The notes under the pieces: model-generated
Seen by the model: only the letters and a program-made list of their open reading frames with translations
What the model was told of the DNA's origin: nothing
Databases searched by the model: none
Position numbers and translations under genes: made by a program
NCBI GenBank assembly: GCA_947482665.1
Contig: CANKJK010000008.1
Span: 107,016-171,015 of the forward strand
Reading direction: 5' to 3'
Length of the DNA: 64,000 nt
DNA from: Acidobacteriota bacterium
GTDB taxonomy: Bacteria > Acidobacteriota > Vicinamibacteria > Vicinamibacterales > UBA2999
Shown: piece by piece, positions 54,804 to 63,871 of the stretch
Position numbering within the stretch: position 1 is the stretch's first letter
How the letters are laid out: every line of letters starts with the position of its first letter

Positions 54804-55331
54804 TCAGTCCGCGCGCACGGCCCAGCGCTCGTGGTCGCGCCAGCGTCCCTTGATCTTGAGATAGCGCGGCGAGACGCCTTCTTTCGAGAAGCCGCAGGCG
54901 CGGACCAGCGCGAGGGAGGCGACATTGCCAGGCTGAATGTTTGCTTCCAGCCGGTGCAGCCCCAGATCGCGGAAGGCCGTCCGCATCACCAGGTGGAGGC
55001 CCTCGCGCATGAAGCCGTGCCGCTCACATCCGGCAAACGCGTAGTAGCCGAGGTAGGCGCTCCGGAAGAGCCCCATCACGATGTTCGAGATGTTGATGAC
55101 GCCAATCAGCGCGCCTGTCTCGCGGTGATACACGAGGAAGGGCCGGTTCGACGGCGGTTGCATGCGGGCCAGATAGGTGCTGAAGGCCGCAGGTGTCGCG
55201 GGCGCGGTGACCCACGGGTGATGCAGCGACCGGCTGCGTCGAGCCGCCACGACAAAGTCTGCGGCGTCCGCGAGGACGGGGGGCCGGATCGCGACGCGGG
55301 TCCGTCCCTGGCGCACGGTGGTACCCGCCAT
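54804..55331 (-). CDS. GNAT N-acetyltransferase, RimJ/RimL type
   Basis: 175-residue acetyltransferase. Blocks: AIRPPVLADAADFV, ALIGVINISNI, AYLGYYAF, HLVMRTAFRDLGLHRLEANIQPGNVASLALVRACGFSKEG (acetyl-CoA and acceptor strands of RimJ-like enzymes). It may acetylate ribosomal protein N-termini or small molecules. Its ATG abuts the stop of the upstream membrane protein gene, so translation is coupled. Confidence 0.85.
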   Translation of the reverse strand: MAGTTVRQGRTRVAIRPPVLADAADFVVAARRSRSLHHPWVTAPATPAAFSTYLARMQPPSNRPFLVYHRETGALIGVINISNIVMGLFRSAYLGYYAFAGCERHGFMREGLHLVMRTAFRDLGLHRLEANIQPGNVASLALVRACGFSKEGVSPRYLKIKGRWRDHERWAVRAD

Positions 55332-56174
55332 TCAGAAGCGGAGTCCCGGGCCCAGCACCGCGACAAACACGACGAGCGTCACGCACGCGGCTGCCAGCCA
55401 GGCCCACGAGCGGCCGAGAGTCAGCGCCGGTCCTGCCCCAGCAGGGAAGCGCGAGGTCGCGAGCTGGCGCGTCATCCATGCCAGGGCCGACGTCCCGCCA
55501 AACGACGCTGCCGCGGCAGAGATGATCACCAGGCGCGGGCTCACAGGATTGAGGACTCCCGCCGCCACGTACAAGGCGCCACCGGTGAAGTACGGCACCA
55601 GGGCCAGCGTGCGCGCCCGCGGCAGACGGTTCGCACCGTCGCCGAGCATCGTATTGAGATGACGAAGGCTCAGGACAATCGCGCTCCAGTAGCCCACGCC
55701 TCCCGCCAAAGCCAGGAGGGAGCGATAGAGCCAGAGCGGGCGAAGCGGCGCCGTCAGCGCCGCCCAATCGCCCACGCCCATCAGTCCCGAGAACAGCCAG
55801 TAGCCGGCGGCCTGCAGCAGATTGACCGTCATGAACAGCCAGGCGAAGTAGCGCGCATGGGTCAGGCGATCGCCCTGGCGGCGCAGGAGCAGCCAGGCAA
55901 GGCCGCCCGCACAGAGATTCATGACGGTGCCGGCAGCTGTCACCGTGCCTGCCGCAGCCGCGCTGGCGATATCGCAGCCCGCGTGGACGGCCGAGAGGGC
56001 GGTGAGGTGCCCCCCGACGAGCAGGCACGCGCCTCCATGGCCGAGAACTTCGTGGAGCAGGTTCGCGAGCGCATAGGCGACGACGGCGAGGGCCGCGAGG
56101 GTCAGCCGGTCGAGCGGACCCTCCAACGAGGGTGCGCTGTGAGATGCGGGAGGGGATGCCGTCATGCGTGGCAC
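55332..56174 (-). CDS. Polytopic membrane protein with HEVLGH motif
   Basis: 280-residue membrane protein with about seven hydrophobic helices. Near residue 40 lies LLHEVLGHGGACLLVGG. This resembles the zinc site of intramembrane M50-type proteases but has HExxxH spacing, one residue more than HExxH, so a protease role is doubtful. A few Cys residues and no other recognisable domain are seen. First gene of the tightly packed run ending with DUF3565. ATG 56165 is an alternative start. Confidence 0.65.
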   Translation of the reverse strand: MPRMTASPPASHSAPSLEGPLDRLTLAALAVVAYALANLLHEVLGHGGACLLVGGHLTALSAVHAGCDIASAAAAGTVTAAGTVMNLCAGGLAWLLLRRQGDRLTHARYFAWLFMTVNLLQAAGYWLFSGLMGVGDWAALTAPLRPLWLYRSLLALAGGVGYWSAIVLSLRHLNTMLGDGANRLPRARTLALVPYFTGGALYVAAGVLNPVSPRLVIISAAAASFGGTSALAWMTRQLATSRFPAGAGPALTLGRSWAWLAAACVTLVVFVAVLGPGLRF

Positions 56175-56183
56175 TCGTGGCGC

Positions 56184-56594
56184 CTACGTGGCGCGCATCC
56201 GGTTGTTGCGGGCGTTGTGTTCCAGCTCGCACAACCCGAGGGCCTCCAAGAGCGGCGGCATATAGACGCCGAACCGCCCGCGGAAGCCCTTCTTGAGGCC
56301 GTACCATCCGCCCAGCGGGTTGGACGGCGACCGTCCCCAGGCCTCGACGGTGCCCTCCTTCGCGGGCTTCTGCTCATCGGCGCCGCCGAGGTCCACCCAG
56401 TCACCCGCCTTCTTCAGCATGGCGTGCAGGTCGTCCACCGCGCGGGCGTCGTAGTGGAGCACCGTACTCCCCACCGTGCAGACAAGGATGGTCTTCCCGT
56501 CCTTCGTGTCCACGTGCATCGTGAAGTCCGAAGTGCCGGGAGGCGTCTTCAGCGCCCAGGGATGCTCTTTGGTGCGGGTCAGCGGTGTCGCCAT
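56184..56594 (-). CDS. Conserved hypothetical protein (DUF6855-like)
   Basis: 136-residue soluble protein. Features: HPWALKTPPGTSDFTMHVD at the N-terminus, VLHYDARAVDDLHAMLKKAG, then a C-terminal LGGWYGLKKGFRGRFGVYMPPLLE block. I recall this pattern as a domain of unknown function, with low certainty over the number. ATG 56594 is used; the frame open from 56924 is a shadow of the ferredoxin gene. Confidence 0.65.
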   Translation of the reverse strand: MATPLTRTKEHPWALKTPPGTSDFTMHVDTKDGKTILVCTVGSTVLHYDARAVDDLHAMLKKAGDWVDLGGADEQKPAKEGTVEAWGRSPSNPLGGWYGLKKGFRGRFGVYMPPLLEALGLCELEHNARNNRMRAT

Positions 56595-56647
56595 CGTGCC
56601 GACATCATGCCTGCCCGGCGTGGCGTGATCAACTCCGCCGTCGGCGC

Positions 56648-56944
56648 TCAGGCCTTGAAGGGCGCCAGCACAATCGCGTCTTCCGGGCAGGCCGCCACGC
56701 AGAGGTTGCAGGCGTGGCACGCCTCGGGCTTCACCACGAACGCCTGCTTGTTGCCGTGCGCCCACGTCTTGATCCGGCCGATCCACGAGAGCGAGGCGCG
56801 CTCCGCGTCCGTCAGGACGCGGATCTGGAAGACGTCGTAGGGGCAGACTCTGACGCAGTCGCCCTTGGCCTCGCAGCTGTTGACGTCGATAACCGGCGCC
56901 ACCTTCCCCGGTGTGCCCCGGCATTCATCCTGTGACTGAGACAT
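56648..56944 (-). CDS. 2[4Fe-4S] ferredoxin
   Basis: 98-residue ferredoxin. The first cluster set is CEAKGDCVRVCPYDVF (about residues 24-39; spacing altered in the first Cys pair), the second CHACNLCVAACPEDAI (about 77-92), separated by about 40 residues. It should transfer electrons at low potential; its partner is not evident. It lies upstream of the DUF6855-like gene on the same strand. Confidence 0.85.
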   Translation of the reverse strand: MSQSQDECRGTPGKVAPVIDVNSCEAKGDCVRVCPYDVFQIRVLTDAERASLSWIGRIKTWAHGNKQAFVVKPEACHACNLCVAACPEDAIVLAPFKA

Positions 56945-56966
56945 CTGCGCTCACTCCTGACAACGG

Positions 56967-57623
56967 TCAGCGTTTCCTGGCCACCACATGAAAGAGGTGC
57001 CAGTGTTTCGGGTTCCGCACGTCAGGCGCGTCATCGCGCTCCTCCACCCGGAACATTTCGATCTCAAAGCCCTCGAGCAGGGTTCGCACGGTCGCTTCTG
57101 AGTGGTGCGACCGTCCGGGCAGAGCCGCCCACGTATCTCGGTCACCGAAGAACTGTCCGGCAAAGCGGCCGCCAGGGCGGATGGCGGAGACGATCCGGCG
57201 CCAGAGGGCAGGGAAGTGCTCCGGCTCGCAGAAGGGCAGCGCGAAGCTGGCGTTCACCAGGTCGCACTCGCAGAGCTGCGTATTGGCAAACGTCGCCACC
57301 AGCGTTGACAGGCGCGGCGTGACGGCCTCGGGGACACGGGGCCACAGGAGGGTGAATGCATCCGGGTGGCCATCGGTGGCCACCACCTTCCATCCGCGCC
57401 TGAGCAGCTCGAGGGTGTCTCGCCCCTCGCCAGCGGCCAGATCGATCGCGAGACCCTCCAGCACGCCGTCCCGGGCAAACGCATCGACCGCCGCCACGAG
57501 TGTGTCGCGCGGCTCTTTCCCGAGCACCGCGGCAAAGTAGCCGGGCCAGTCGAGCGCTTCGGAGTAATCCTGCGCGCGCATCGGCGGCTGATCCGTGGAC
57601 GGCGCGGGCATCTCGTCAGTCAT
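56967..57623 (-). CDS. Class I SAM-dependent methyltransferase
   Basis: 218-residue methyltransferase. Motif I is AIDLAAGEGRDTLELLRRGW (about 58-78), followed by VVATDGHPDAF (acidic ribose contact), CDLVNASFALPFC and the RPGGRFAGQFFGDRD block. Resembles TehB/UbiE-type small-molecule methyltransferases; acceptor unknown. Confidence 0.82.
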   Translation of the reverse strand: MTDEMPAPSTDQPPMRAQDYSEALDWPGYFAAVLGKEPRDTLVAAVDAFARDGVLEGLAIDLAAGEGRDTLELLRRGWKVVATDGHPDAFTLLWPRVPEAVTPRLSTLVATFANTQLCECDLVNASFALPFCEPEHFPALWRRIVSAIRPGGRFAGQFFGDRDTWAALPGRSHHSEATVRTLLEGFEIEMFRVEERDDAPDVRNPKHWHLFHVVARKR

Positions 57624-57637
57624 GGGAGGCGTGCCGG

Positions 57638-58003
57638 CTAGCGGACCGCAGCCTGGTCGAAGTGCGGATTCTCAATGAGGCCTAGCCGATTCCCGAAGGG
57701 GTCCTGGACGGCGGCCACCTTGATCCCTTCGCCCACTTCATGCACCGGTTCCAACGCCGTGGCGCCCAGTGAGAGGAGCCGCGCAAAGGCTGATTCGATG
57801 TTGGCCACGCCCCAGAGCGGCTGAGGACCAGCCGTCGCGGGCTGGCCGTCAGGCAGGAGCCCCAATTCAAAACCTCCCACCGCGTAGCCGACGTAGAACG
57901 GCTGGTCGAAGTAGGGCTCCACCTCCAGCACCGTCGAGTACCACGCCTTGGCGGCGGCAAGATCGGGAGCAGGGTAGATGGCCGTGCGAAGACCGAGGAG
58001 CAT
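57638..58003 (-). CDS. VOC (glyoxalase/bleomycin resistance) family protein
   Basis: 121-residue single-domain VOC protein: RTAIYPAPDLAAAKAWYSTVLEVEPYFDQ, then GLLPDGQ, GVANIESAFARLLSLGA and the terminal VAAVQDPFGNRLGLIENPHF. Two beta-alpha-beta-beta-beta units form one metal-site half; dimerisation is expected. Substrate unknown. Confidence 0.88.
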   Translation of the reverse strand: MLLGLRTAIYPAPDLAAAKAWYSTVLEVEPYFDQPFYVGYAVGGFELGLLPDGQPATAGPQPLWGVANIESAFARLLSLGATALEPVHEVGEGIKVAAVQDPFGNRLGLIENPHFDQAAVR

Positions 58004-58045
58004 GCGCTATTGAGCCACGGCCGGGGCCGGGTGTCCACCGCTCGG

Positions 58046-58438
58046 TCATCGCTCCCGGCGGGAGGCCCGGCCCAGCCACACGGCGAACACGATGGCGAGG
58101 AACAGGTCGGGCAGTGCCGCCACGCCCGCGACGGCGGGCGCCTCACCCGATAGCACCATCCCGAGCAGCGGCACCGCGAAGGCGGCTTTGCCCCAGGCCC
58201 CCAGCCCGAGCACCGCGGGGTTGGCGCGCCCCGTCCACCCTTGATGCACGTAGGCCACGCCGAAGGCCAGCACCCAGGCCGAGATCACCCACAGATAAAA
58301 CGGCGCGGGCTCCGGGAGACCGAAGGCCGCGCGCACCGCAGGCATCGGTGGCGAGAAGCACACCGCGCCGACGAGGTTCATCGGGCCGCAGGCGAGGAGC
58401 ACGCCGCGCATGCCGCGGCCGAGTGTGGGCGCGGTCAC
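58046..58438 (-). CDS. Small four-helix membrane protein
   Basis: 130-residue protein with four hydrophobic segments (about 12-30, 43-63, 73-91, 97-122). GTG 58438 overlaps the stop of the upstream DUF1348 gene (GTGA), so they are coupled. The longer frame open to 58627 is a shadow of that gene. No family recognised. Confidence 0.65.
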   Translation of the reverse strand: MTAPTLGRGMRGVLLACGPMNLVGAVCFSPPMPAVRAAFGLPEPAPFYLWVISAWVLAFGVAYVHQGWTGRANPAVLGLGAWGKAAFAVPLLGMVLSGEAPAVAGVAALPDLFLAIVFAVWLGRASRRER

Positions 58439-58914
58439 AGGCCGAGGTCCGACAGGCCCGGTTGGTCGTCGGGGCGCCGGCCGATTGGCCAGTGATACTT
58501 CCGGTCGCCTTCGGCAATAGCGAGGTCGTTGATGCTCGCGATTCGACGACGCATGAAGCCGTGCTCGTCGAATTCCCAGTTCTCGTTTCCGTAGGAGCGG
58601 AACCAGCGGCCCGCCGCGTCGTGCCACTCATAGGCAAAGCGCACGGCAATGCGGTTGCCCTGGCACGCCCAGAGCTCCTTGATCAGGCGGTACTCCTGCT
58701 CGGTGTTCCACTTCCGCGTCAGGAACGCCACGATGGCCTCGCGCCCGGTCAGAAACTCCGACCGGTTCCGCCACAGGCTGTCAGGGGTATAGGCGAGGGC
58801 CACTCGCTGGGGATCACGTGAGTTCCAGGCGTCTTCCGCCATCCGCACCTTCTGTGTGGCGGTAGCGGTATCGAAGGGCGGAAAGGGTGGTCGCGGTTGT
58901 TCTGGTGCGCTCAT
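58435..58914 (-). CDS. DUF1348 (NTF2-like) protein
   Basis: 159-residue NTF2-fold protein of the DUF1348 type: [65 protein letters not shown] and [18 protein letters not shown]. No signal peptide, so it is cytoplasmic, unlike the other NTF2-like proteins here. Function unknown. Confidence 0.87.
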   Translation of the reverse strand: MSAPEQPRPPFPPFDTATATQKVRMAEDAWNSRDPQRVALAYTPDSLWRNRSEFLTGREAIVAFLTRKWNTEQEYRLIKELWACQGNRIAVRFAYEWHDAAGRWFRSYGNENWEFDEHGFMRRRIASINDLAIAEGDRKYHWPIGRRPDDQPGLSDLGL

Positions 58915-58925
58915 GGTGCCCTTCG

Positions 58926-59600
58926 CTACTCAGCCAGTGCGTGCGCGTCCGCGCAGTTGCGGCCACGGACGAGTGTCACGGCATCGCCGACGGCGATTGT
59001 GCCGGGTTCGATCACAAAGCAGTTCAGGGCCAGCGTGCCCTCAAACCGCTCGTAGATCCCCTTGGTGATCGATTTGTCCTGCACCTGCGTGTCTGGATCA
59101 AACGACGTCATGATGCACCGGCCCCGCAGGTCCTGCACGCCGATGAGTACGGTGCCGATGCGCAGGCAGGCGCCAGGCCAGGTGCGCTCGGCCAGACCCT
59201 CGACGCCGCCGATGACGATGTTCGGGCGCAACCGGCGGCCGTCGTGCCCGAAGGCCGCGATGGCGCCGTCGGTGGCGACGAGGAGCGGCAGCACGTCGAA
59301 GCGTTCCGGTCCCTCGTAGCGCTCAAGCGTGGCCTCCGGGCCCGCGATGGCCGCCACATCGGCTGCGACCGCGTCGCTCTCCCACGGCCGGCCATCCACC
59401 AGCACCTCGCCCTGCGCGGTCATCGTGCCCGTGTGACCGAGAAAGCGCGGGTGCGTGCGCGAGGTGACGATGTGGCCGCGGGCGTCCTCTACGTGGATGA
59501 CGCGGTCGCCTTCCAACCCAAGTGAGGTGACGGCCACACGGGTCAGCCGCTCGCCCGCCATGGTCTTGACCGGATACCGCCAAAGCTCTGAGACGTTCAT
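58926..59600 (-). CDS. MOSC domain protein
   Basis: 224-residue MOSC protein of the YcbX/mARC type: [16 protein letters not shown] at the N-terminus (beta-barrel), GDRVIHVED, then [20 protein letters not shown] and the [17 protein letters not shown] block whose cysteine may bind molybdenum cofactor. Probably transfers sulfur or reduces N-hydroxylated compounds. Its ATG overlaps the stop of the upstream hydrolase gene by 4 nt. Confidence 0.88.
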   Translation of the reverse strand: MNVSELWRYPVKTMAGERLTRVAVTSLGLEGDRVIHVEDARGHIVTSRTHPRFLGHTGTMTAQGEVLVDGRPWESDAVAADVAAIAGPEATLERYEGPERFDVLPLLVATDGAIAAFGHDGRRLRPNIVIGGVEGLAERTWPGACLRIGTVLIGVQDLRGRCIMTSFDPDTQVQDKSITKGIYERFEGTLALNCFVIEPGTIAVGDAVTLVRGRNCADAHALAE

Positions 59601-60127
59601 CCCTGCATCCTTTCGAGGAGGGCCAGGCCGTCAGGCCAGTCGCCCAGTCCACTGTCCGAGTTGAGATGCCCGGCTCCGGGCACGATGACCAGCTCGCTCT
59701 GCCAACTGGCGGCGAAGAGGCGGGCGCGTTCCAGCGAGACGTACGGGTCGTCGTCGCTGGCGACGACGATGGTGGGGAAGGGGATGCGGCCGAGCGGCAT
59801 CGGGCTGAAGCCCGTCGGGCCAGCCGGGTAGCTGGGCGCATCCGTGTCACTCGGGCCGACGAGCAGGGCGCCCTTCGCGGCGAGGCTCGTCGCCTGCGAC
59901 CAGCGCGCCACGAGCGCGCACGCAGAACTGTGCCCGACGAGGATGGGCGGTGCGGGCGAGGCTGCCACCGCGGCCTCCAGCGTCCCGGCCCAGTCGGCAT
60001 AGGCCGGCGTTTCCCAGTCTGCCTGGTTCACGCGCACCATCCCGCGATGCGCGGCTTCCCACCGCGACTGCCAGTGCCGCGGCCCCGAGTTCCAGAGACC
60101 AGGCAGGATGAGCACGTTCTCGAACAT
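59597..60127 (-). CDS. RBBP9/YdeN family serine hydrolase
   Basis: 176-residue alpha/beta hydrolase: VLILPGLWNSGPRHWQSRWE, the nucleophile elbow GHSSACAL (Ser near 77), the SDDDPYVSLERAR block with the catalytic Asp and the terminal GAGHLNSDSGLGDWPDG with the His. The substrate is unknown. ATG 60127 is preferred; the frame open to 60292 would cross the divergent J-domain gene's start. Confidence 0.87.
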   Translation of the reverse strand: MFENVLILPGLWNSGPRHWQSRWEAAHRGMVRVNQADWETPAYADWAGTLEAAVAASPAPPILVGHSSACALVARWSQATSLAAKGALLVGPSDTDAPSYPAGPTGFSPMPLGRIPFPTIVVASDDDPYVSLERARLFAASWQSELVIVPGAGHLNSDSGLGDWPDGLALLERMQG

Positions 60128-60152
60128 CCATCGAGAGATATCATTTTTCTGC

Positions 60153-60896
60153 GTGACCGTTCTTGTACGACCTGACAGGCCTGACGCCGATGACCCGGAA
60201 GGGATCCGCGTGCGCGTCGCCGAGCTTGATGCGCGCTTCAATGAGCGGGAGGCCGAGTTCGAGCGGGTGAAGGCCGAGCTCGATGCCTTCAAGGTCAGCT
60301 ACCGCCAGCAGGTCGGGATCCTCCACGAGCAGCTCGACGAGTTGGAGCTGGCCCTCGCCGAAGCCGAACTGGGCATCCTCGCCGAGCGCGTGCCCACCGA
60401 TCCCGAGGGCTCGGCCGCGCCACCGTCCAGCGACGATGCGCCCGAAGCCGCCCCGCGCTACACGTCGGACGCCGTCCGTCGGCTCTTTCGCGACGTGGCC
60501 AAGGCCATCCACCCCGACCTTGCCGCCGACGAAGTGGCTCGTGATCGGCGCCATCGGCTGATGGTCGAGGCCAACCGCGCCTACGCCAGCGGCGACGAAG
60601 CGCACCTGCGCTGGATTCTGGAGAAGTGGGAGCGCAGCCCAGACGCCGTGGACGGCAGCCATCCTGAGGCCCCGCGCCTGCGGCTGGAGCGCCGCATCAC
60701 GCAGCTCGAAGAGCAGCTCGAGATGGTCGATCGCGACATGGCCGCCCTGCAGGAGACTCCGTCGTGGAAGCTCAAGGCGATGGTGGATGCGGCCGCCGCG
60801 AAGGGAAATGACCTCATCGAGGACATGGTGCGCCGCCTTAACCGCGACATCATGATCACGACCAACCGGCTCGACGCGCTGCGCCCGCCTACCTGA
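60153..60896 (+). CDS. Coiled-coil J-domain-like protein
   Basis: About 247 residues. N-terminal (about 15-70) and C-terminal (about 175-235) coiled coils flank a J-like domain, RLFRDVAKAIHPDLAADE with HPD near residue 115, so it probably recruits an Hsp70 partner. Start is uncertain: GTG 60153 keeps the gene clear of the divergent hydrolase, whereas ATG 60108 would overlap that gene by 20 nt. The short gap contains A/T-rich atatcattttt that could hold the two promoters. It is the only plus-strand gene between about 52.7 and 63.9 kb. Confidence 0.75.
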   Translation: MTVLVRPDRPDADDPEGIRVRVAELDARFNEREAEFERVKAELDAFKVSYRQQVGILHEQLDELELALAEAELGILAERVPTDPEGSAAPPSSDDAPEAAPRYTSDAVRRLFRDVAKAIHPDLAADEVARDRRHRLMVEANRAYASGDEAHLRWILEKWERSPDAVDGSHPEAPRLRLERRITQLEEQLEMVDRDMAALQETPSWKLKAMVDAAAAKGNDLIEDMVRRLNRDIMITTNRLDALRPPT

Positions 60897-61686
60897 GGCG
60901 CGAGGCCGGCACGAGGCCACGCACGGCATGTGCCGTGGCGCTGCAGGTGATCCGCCCGTCGGCGGCCGGCTGCAGACGCTCACGCAGTCGAGTGCGCAGC
61001 ACCTCGCGCGAGGCCTCCGTCAACGACGCGAGCGGCCGGCCGACGCTCGGGCCCAGCGTGATGGTCGCCCAGTAGTCGTCGAAGTCCGCGAAGGTCCGCT
61101 GCACCGTGATCGCGCGCGTGGCGACCTGCTCCAGTCCAGCGCCCGTCCACAGCGCCTGCATCACATCCAGCTTCGAGGCGTCGGGACTCGGCGGCATCGG
61201 CACCGTGGCTCCCAGCGCGCGTAGTTCCTGCTGCAGGATTTCGTAGGGGAAGCCGCCGCCGGGGATGTCCCACGCGTAGGCGGCCACAGTGCCGCCTGGC
61301 CTGACCACGCGCACCATTTCCGCGACGCCCCGCGACGGCTCCGGCACGAAGAAGAGGACGAGCGGCATGACGGCCGCGTCGAAAGCCGCGTTCTCAAACG
61401 GCTGCGCCATCGCATCGCCCAGGTGGAACCGGGCGACCTCCGGAGCGAAGCGGGTGCGGGCAAAGGCGAGTTGCGCGTCAGACGGATCGATGCCGTCCAC
61501 CGCCGCCGGCGTGCAGCGTGCCATGAGCAGTTCGGTGAAGGCGCCATTACCGCAGCCCACGTCGAGCCAGCGGAGACCGGTCGCTGGCCTGAGCCAGTCG
61601 AGAAACGCCTCCCCAACGCGCTGGCTCCACACGCCCATGTAGCGCTCGTAGCCCGCGCCGTCCGTGAATTGAATCTGATCGGTCAT
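60889..61686 (-). CDS. Class I SAM-dependent methyltransferase (UbiE/ArsM-like)
   Basis: 265-residue methyltransferase. Motif I WLDVGCGNGAFTELLMA (about 40-56), GIDPSDAQLAFAR, then VMPLVLFFVPEPSRG and a VRPGGTVAAYAWDIPGGG block. The C-terminal helical part fits a cyclic or quinone acceptor but the substrate is unknown. Its stop overlaps the J-domain gene's stop on the other strand by 8 nt. Confidence 0.85.
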   Translation of the reverse strand: MTDQIQFTDGAGYERYMGVWSQRVGEAFLDWLRPATGLRWLDVGCGNGAFTELLMARCTPAAVDGIDPSDAQLAFARTRFAPEVARFHLGDAMAQPFENAAFDAAVMPLVLFFVPEPSRGVAEMVRVVRPGGTVAAYAWDIPGGGFPYEILQQELRALGATVPMPPSPDASKLDVMQALWTGAGLEQVATRAITVQRTFADFDDYWATITLGPSVGRPLASLTEASREVLRTRLRERLQPAADGRITCSATAHAVRGLVPASRLR

Positions 61687-61836
61687 AGAGGTGGCTCGCG
61701 GCGTGACGTGGACGTGGTGAGGCGAAGCGACTTGCTGATGAGAGTGTCAGGTTACCCGAGACTTCATGCGGGCAGAGCCGACGGACGGGCCCCGGGTCAC
61801 CGCGCTGCCGTGCGTTGCTGGCCTGGATTGCAGAAC

Positions 61837-62118
61837 CTAGGCGCTCTCCGTGGCCGGCTCCTCGAGTGTCCGCCTGGATCGTGCAGGTACGCGGACCGCC
61901 CGGCCCAGTTCCGACCAGTTGTTGGCGATGTCCGCCCACAAGAGGGAAAGCGCCACGCAGGCCCCTGCGACACCATGCAGCACCAGCGGCCATCCGATGG
62001 ATCCGTAGTGCTCCCACTCCAGACTTGAGGGTTGGATGAGGAAGCGCTCGTTGTGATAGAGCACATAGCCCATCATCATGAGAATGAACGTGAAGACAAC
62101 GGCCTTGGCGCGGACCAT
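61837..62118 (-). CDS. Small membrane protein
   Basis: 93-residue protein with two hydrophobic helices (about 6-22 and 43-62) and a basic C-terminus. ATG 62118 follows an excellent aggaggggg Shine-Dalgarno, which fixes the start over the longer frame to 62211. No family recognised. Confidence 0.7.
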   Translation of the reverse strand: MVRAKAVVFTFILMMMGYVLYHNERFLIQPSSLEWEHYGSIGWPLVLHGVAGACVALSLLWADIANNWSELGRAVRVPARSRRTLEEPATESA

Positions 62119-62298
62119 GGGACCCCCTCCTGTCGCGTCGAGTGTCGGGCCAGGCAGCACGGCCGGGTCCCGCATCCGCCGGTGACCGCCTACTCTCACG
62201 CCTGAGCGCATGTCTGAGGCCGCAGAACAAGGACCCGAGTGCCTCCCATCGCAACGATCTCGACGGTGACCAGGCGACCGTGGTGCGTCAGTCGTGAC

Positions 62299-62318
62299 GG
62301 CTCACTATCGCGTGAGCC
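62299..62318. terminator. Small hairpin between lipoprotein and membrane protein genes
   Basis: GGCTCAC (62299-62305) and GTGAGCC (62312-62318) are perfect 7-bp inverted repeats around a 6-nt loop, about 60 nt after the lipoprotein stop. No U tract. Confidence 0.35.
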
Positions 62319-62377
62319 CACTCCGGCTGCGCCCGGATGTGCTCCGCGTCGTTGAGAGACCCGCCCGAATGCCACGC

Positions 62378-63085
62378 CTATCGAGTGGGGGAGAAAACGA
62401 AAATGCCGGGATTCGTGATGTCGGAGTTGTAGCGGGAACAGGTGGGATTGCCTGGAGTGACGGTCTGCGATAGCGACGTCACGCCGCGGGCATTCCACGC
62501 GGCTAAGGCCGCCGGGCTGAGCCGCGTGAAGTAGTTCTCGGTCGTGCTGTCGCTACCCTCGGCGACGGCGACGTCAAGGTTGCTCGAGTAGTACCAGGCC
62601 GGTATGGGCGACGGCGCCTGGCCATCGCCGAGCAGCGACGCGTGACCGAGCGTATCTCCGGCTCTGACATGCTGTCCCAGAAGGCTCGAGGCGAAGTTGA
62701 GATGGAAGTACCGGAGCGACGTGGAGCTGCCGTCACAGACCAGGTGAACGGTTCGCCCGCGGTCCTGCTGGTCCGGACTCATGTCGCTTGAGGTTTGACG
62801 GACGAGGCCCGTGCACGCGGCGAAGACGGTCAGTTGATCGGTGGTGCTGAAGTTGGTCGAGTTGGGCCAGAAGTAGTTCTTGCCGCTATTGGGCGAATTC
62901 GGCTGCGGAAAGGGGTGCCCCACGCAGGAGTTGAAGAGGGATACCGCGTTCACACTCTCGGGATCCACGACATTCTGCAGTTGCACGGGGAGGGCACTCG
63001 GCCCCGTCACACCGTGACACGCCGAGACGCACGCCCCCAACAGCGCCACCACGCAGAAGCCAGCGCGTCTTCGGATAGCCGTCAA
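62378..63085 (-). CDS. Lipoprotein with degenerate M23-like domain
   Basis: 235-residue protein. The signal ends in a lipobox VSAC with Cys23, so it is probably a lipoprotein. The mid region LRYFHLNFASSLLGQHVRAGDTLG (about 120-145), WYYSSNLDVAV, resembles the second half of M23 lysostaphin-type peptidases (YxHL...GQxVxxGDxIG). The first metal-ligand motif is not evident, so it is likely inactive; a divisome or wall-binding role is an inference. Confidence 0.65.
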   Translation of the reverse strand: MTAIRRRAGFCVVALLGACVSACHGVTGPSALPVQLQNVVDPESVNAVSLFNSCVGHPFPQPNSPNSGKNYFWPNSTNFSTTDQLTVFAACTGLVRQTSSDMSPDQQDRGRTVHLVCDGSSTSLRYFHLNFASSLLGQHVRAGDTLGHASLLGDGQAPSPIPAWYYSSNLDVAVAEGSDSTTENYFTRLSPAALAAWNARGVTSLSQTVTPGNPTCSRYNSDITNPGIFVFSPTR

Positions 63086-63124
63086 TGTCTCCAGCCTGTG
63101 CGCACCGGGGATTCCACCGGCGGC

Positions 63125-63871
63125 CTACGTGCCGCCCGTGACATCAATGAAGGCACCGGTCGTAAACGAGGCCTCGCCTGATAACAACCACAGGATGGCC
63201 TGCGCCACCTCGTCCGGTGTTCCGCCCCGCTTCATCGGCACAGAGACCTTCACCCGATCGACCCGATCTGGCTCACCGCCGCTCGCGTGCATCTCGGTGT
63301 AGATGAACCCCGGCCGAACGGCGTTTACGCGGATGCCTTCGCCCGCGACCTCTCTCGCGAGCCCAATGGTCAACGTGTCGATGGCGCCCTTGGAGGCCGC
63401 GTAGTCGACGTATTCGCCTGGCGACCCCAGCCGGGATGCCGCAGACGAGACATTGACGATCGCCCCGCCTGTCCCGCCCTGCTTCGTGGAGAGCCGGCGC
63501 ACGGCTTCTCGTGCGCAGATGAAGGCACCCACGACATTCGTCGCCAGCACCCGATGGATCCGGGCGGCGTCCATCGATTCCACGCGCGACTGTGTCTCGA
63601 GGATGCCCGCGTTGTTCACCAGGCCGGACAGTCTGCCCAATCTCTTGTCAGCCGTCTCAAACAGCCGCACCACATCGGCTTCTACGGAGATGTCGGCGCC
63701 CACGGCAATCGCTGTCCCACCTATCGCCTCGATGTCCGCGACAACCCTGTCGGCCGCCGCCTGATCCTGACGAAAATTGACGCAGACGGCGTATCCCGCC
63801 GAGCCTGCGAGTCGTGCCGTGGCAGCCCCAATGCCACGGCTCGCGCCAGTGATGATGAGCACGTTGTTCAT
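63125..63871 (-). CDS. Short-chain dehydrogenase/reductase (SDR)
   Basis: 248-residue classical SDR. The NAD(P) loop is ITGASRGIGAATARLA (about 7-22), NNAG near 87-90, NVSSAASR holds the catalytic Ser, and YAASKGA (about 158) the Tyr-Lys pair. The terminal GEASFTTGAFIDVTGG is typical of the FabG-like branch. Arg in the loop region (NFRQDQ) suggests NADPH. Substrate unknown. Last gene in the window. Confidence 0.92.
   Translation of the reverse strand: MNNVLIITGASRGIGAATARLAGSAGYAVCVNFRQDQAAADRVVADIEAIGGTAIAVGADISVEADVVRLFETADKRLGRLSGLVNNAGILETQSRVESMDAARIHRVLATNVVGAFICAREAVRRLSTKQGGTGGAIVNVSSAASRLGSPGEYVDYAASKGAIDTLTIGLAREVAGEGIRVNAVRPGFIYTEMHASGGEPDRVDRVKVSVPMKRGGTPDEVAQAILWLLSGEASFTTGAFIDVTGGT

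Noticed and set aside
54735..56840. A 701-codon plus-strand frame across several minus-strand genes
   Set aside because: It crosses five genes with family matches on the other strand, so it cannot be the coding strand.
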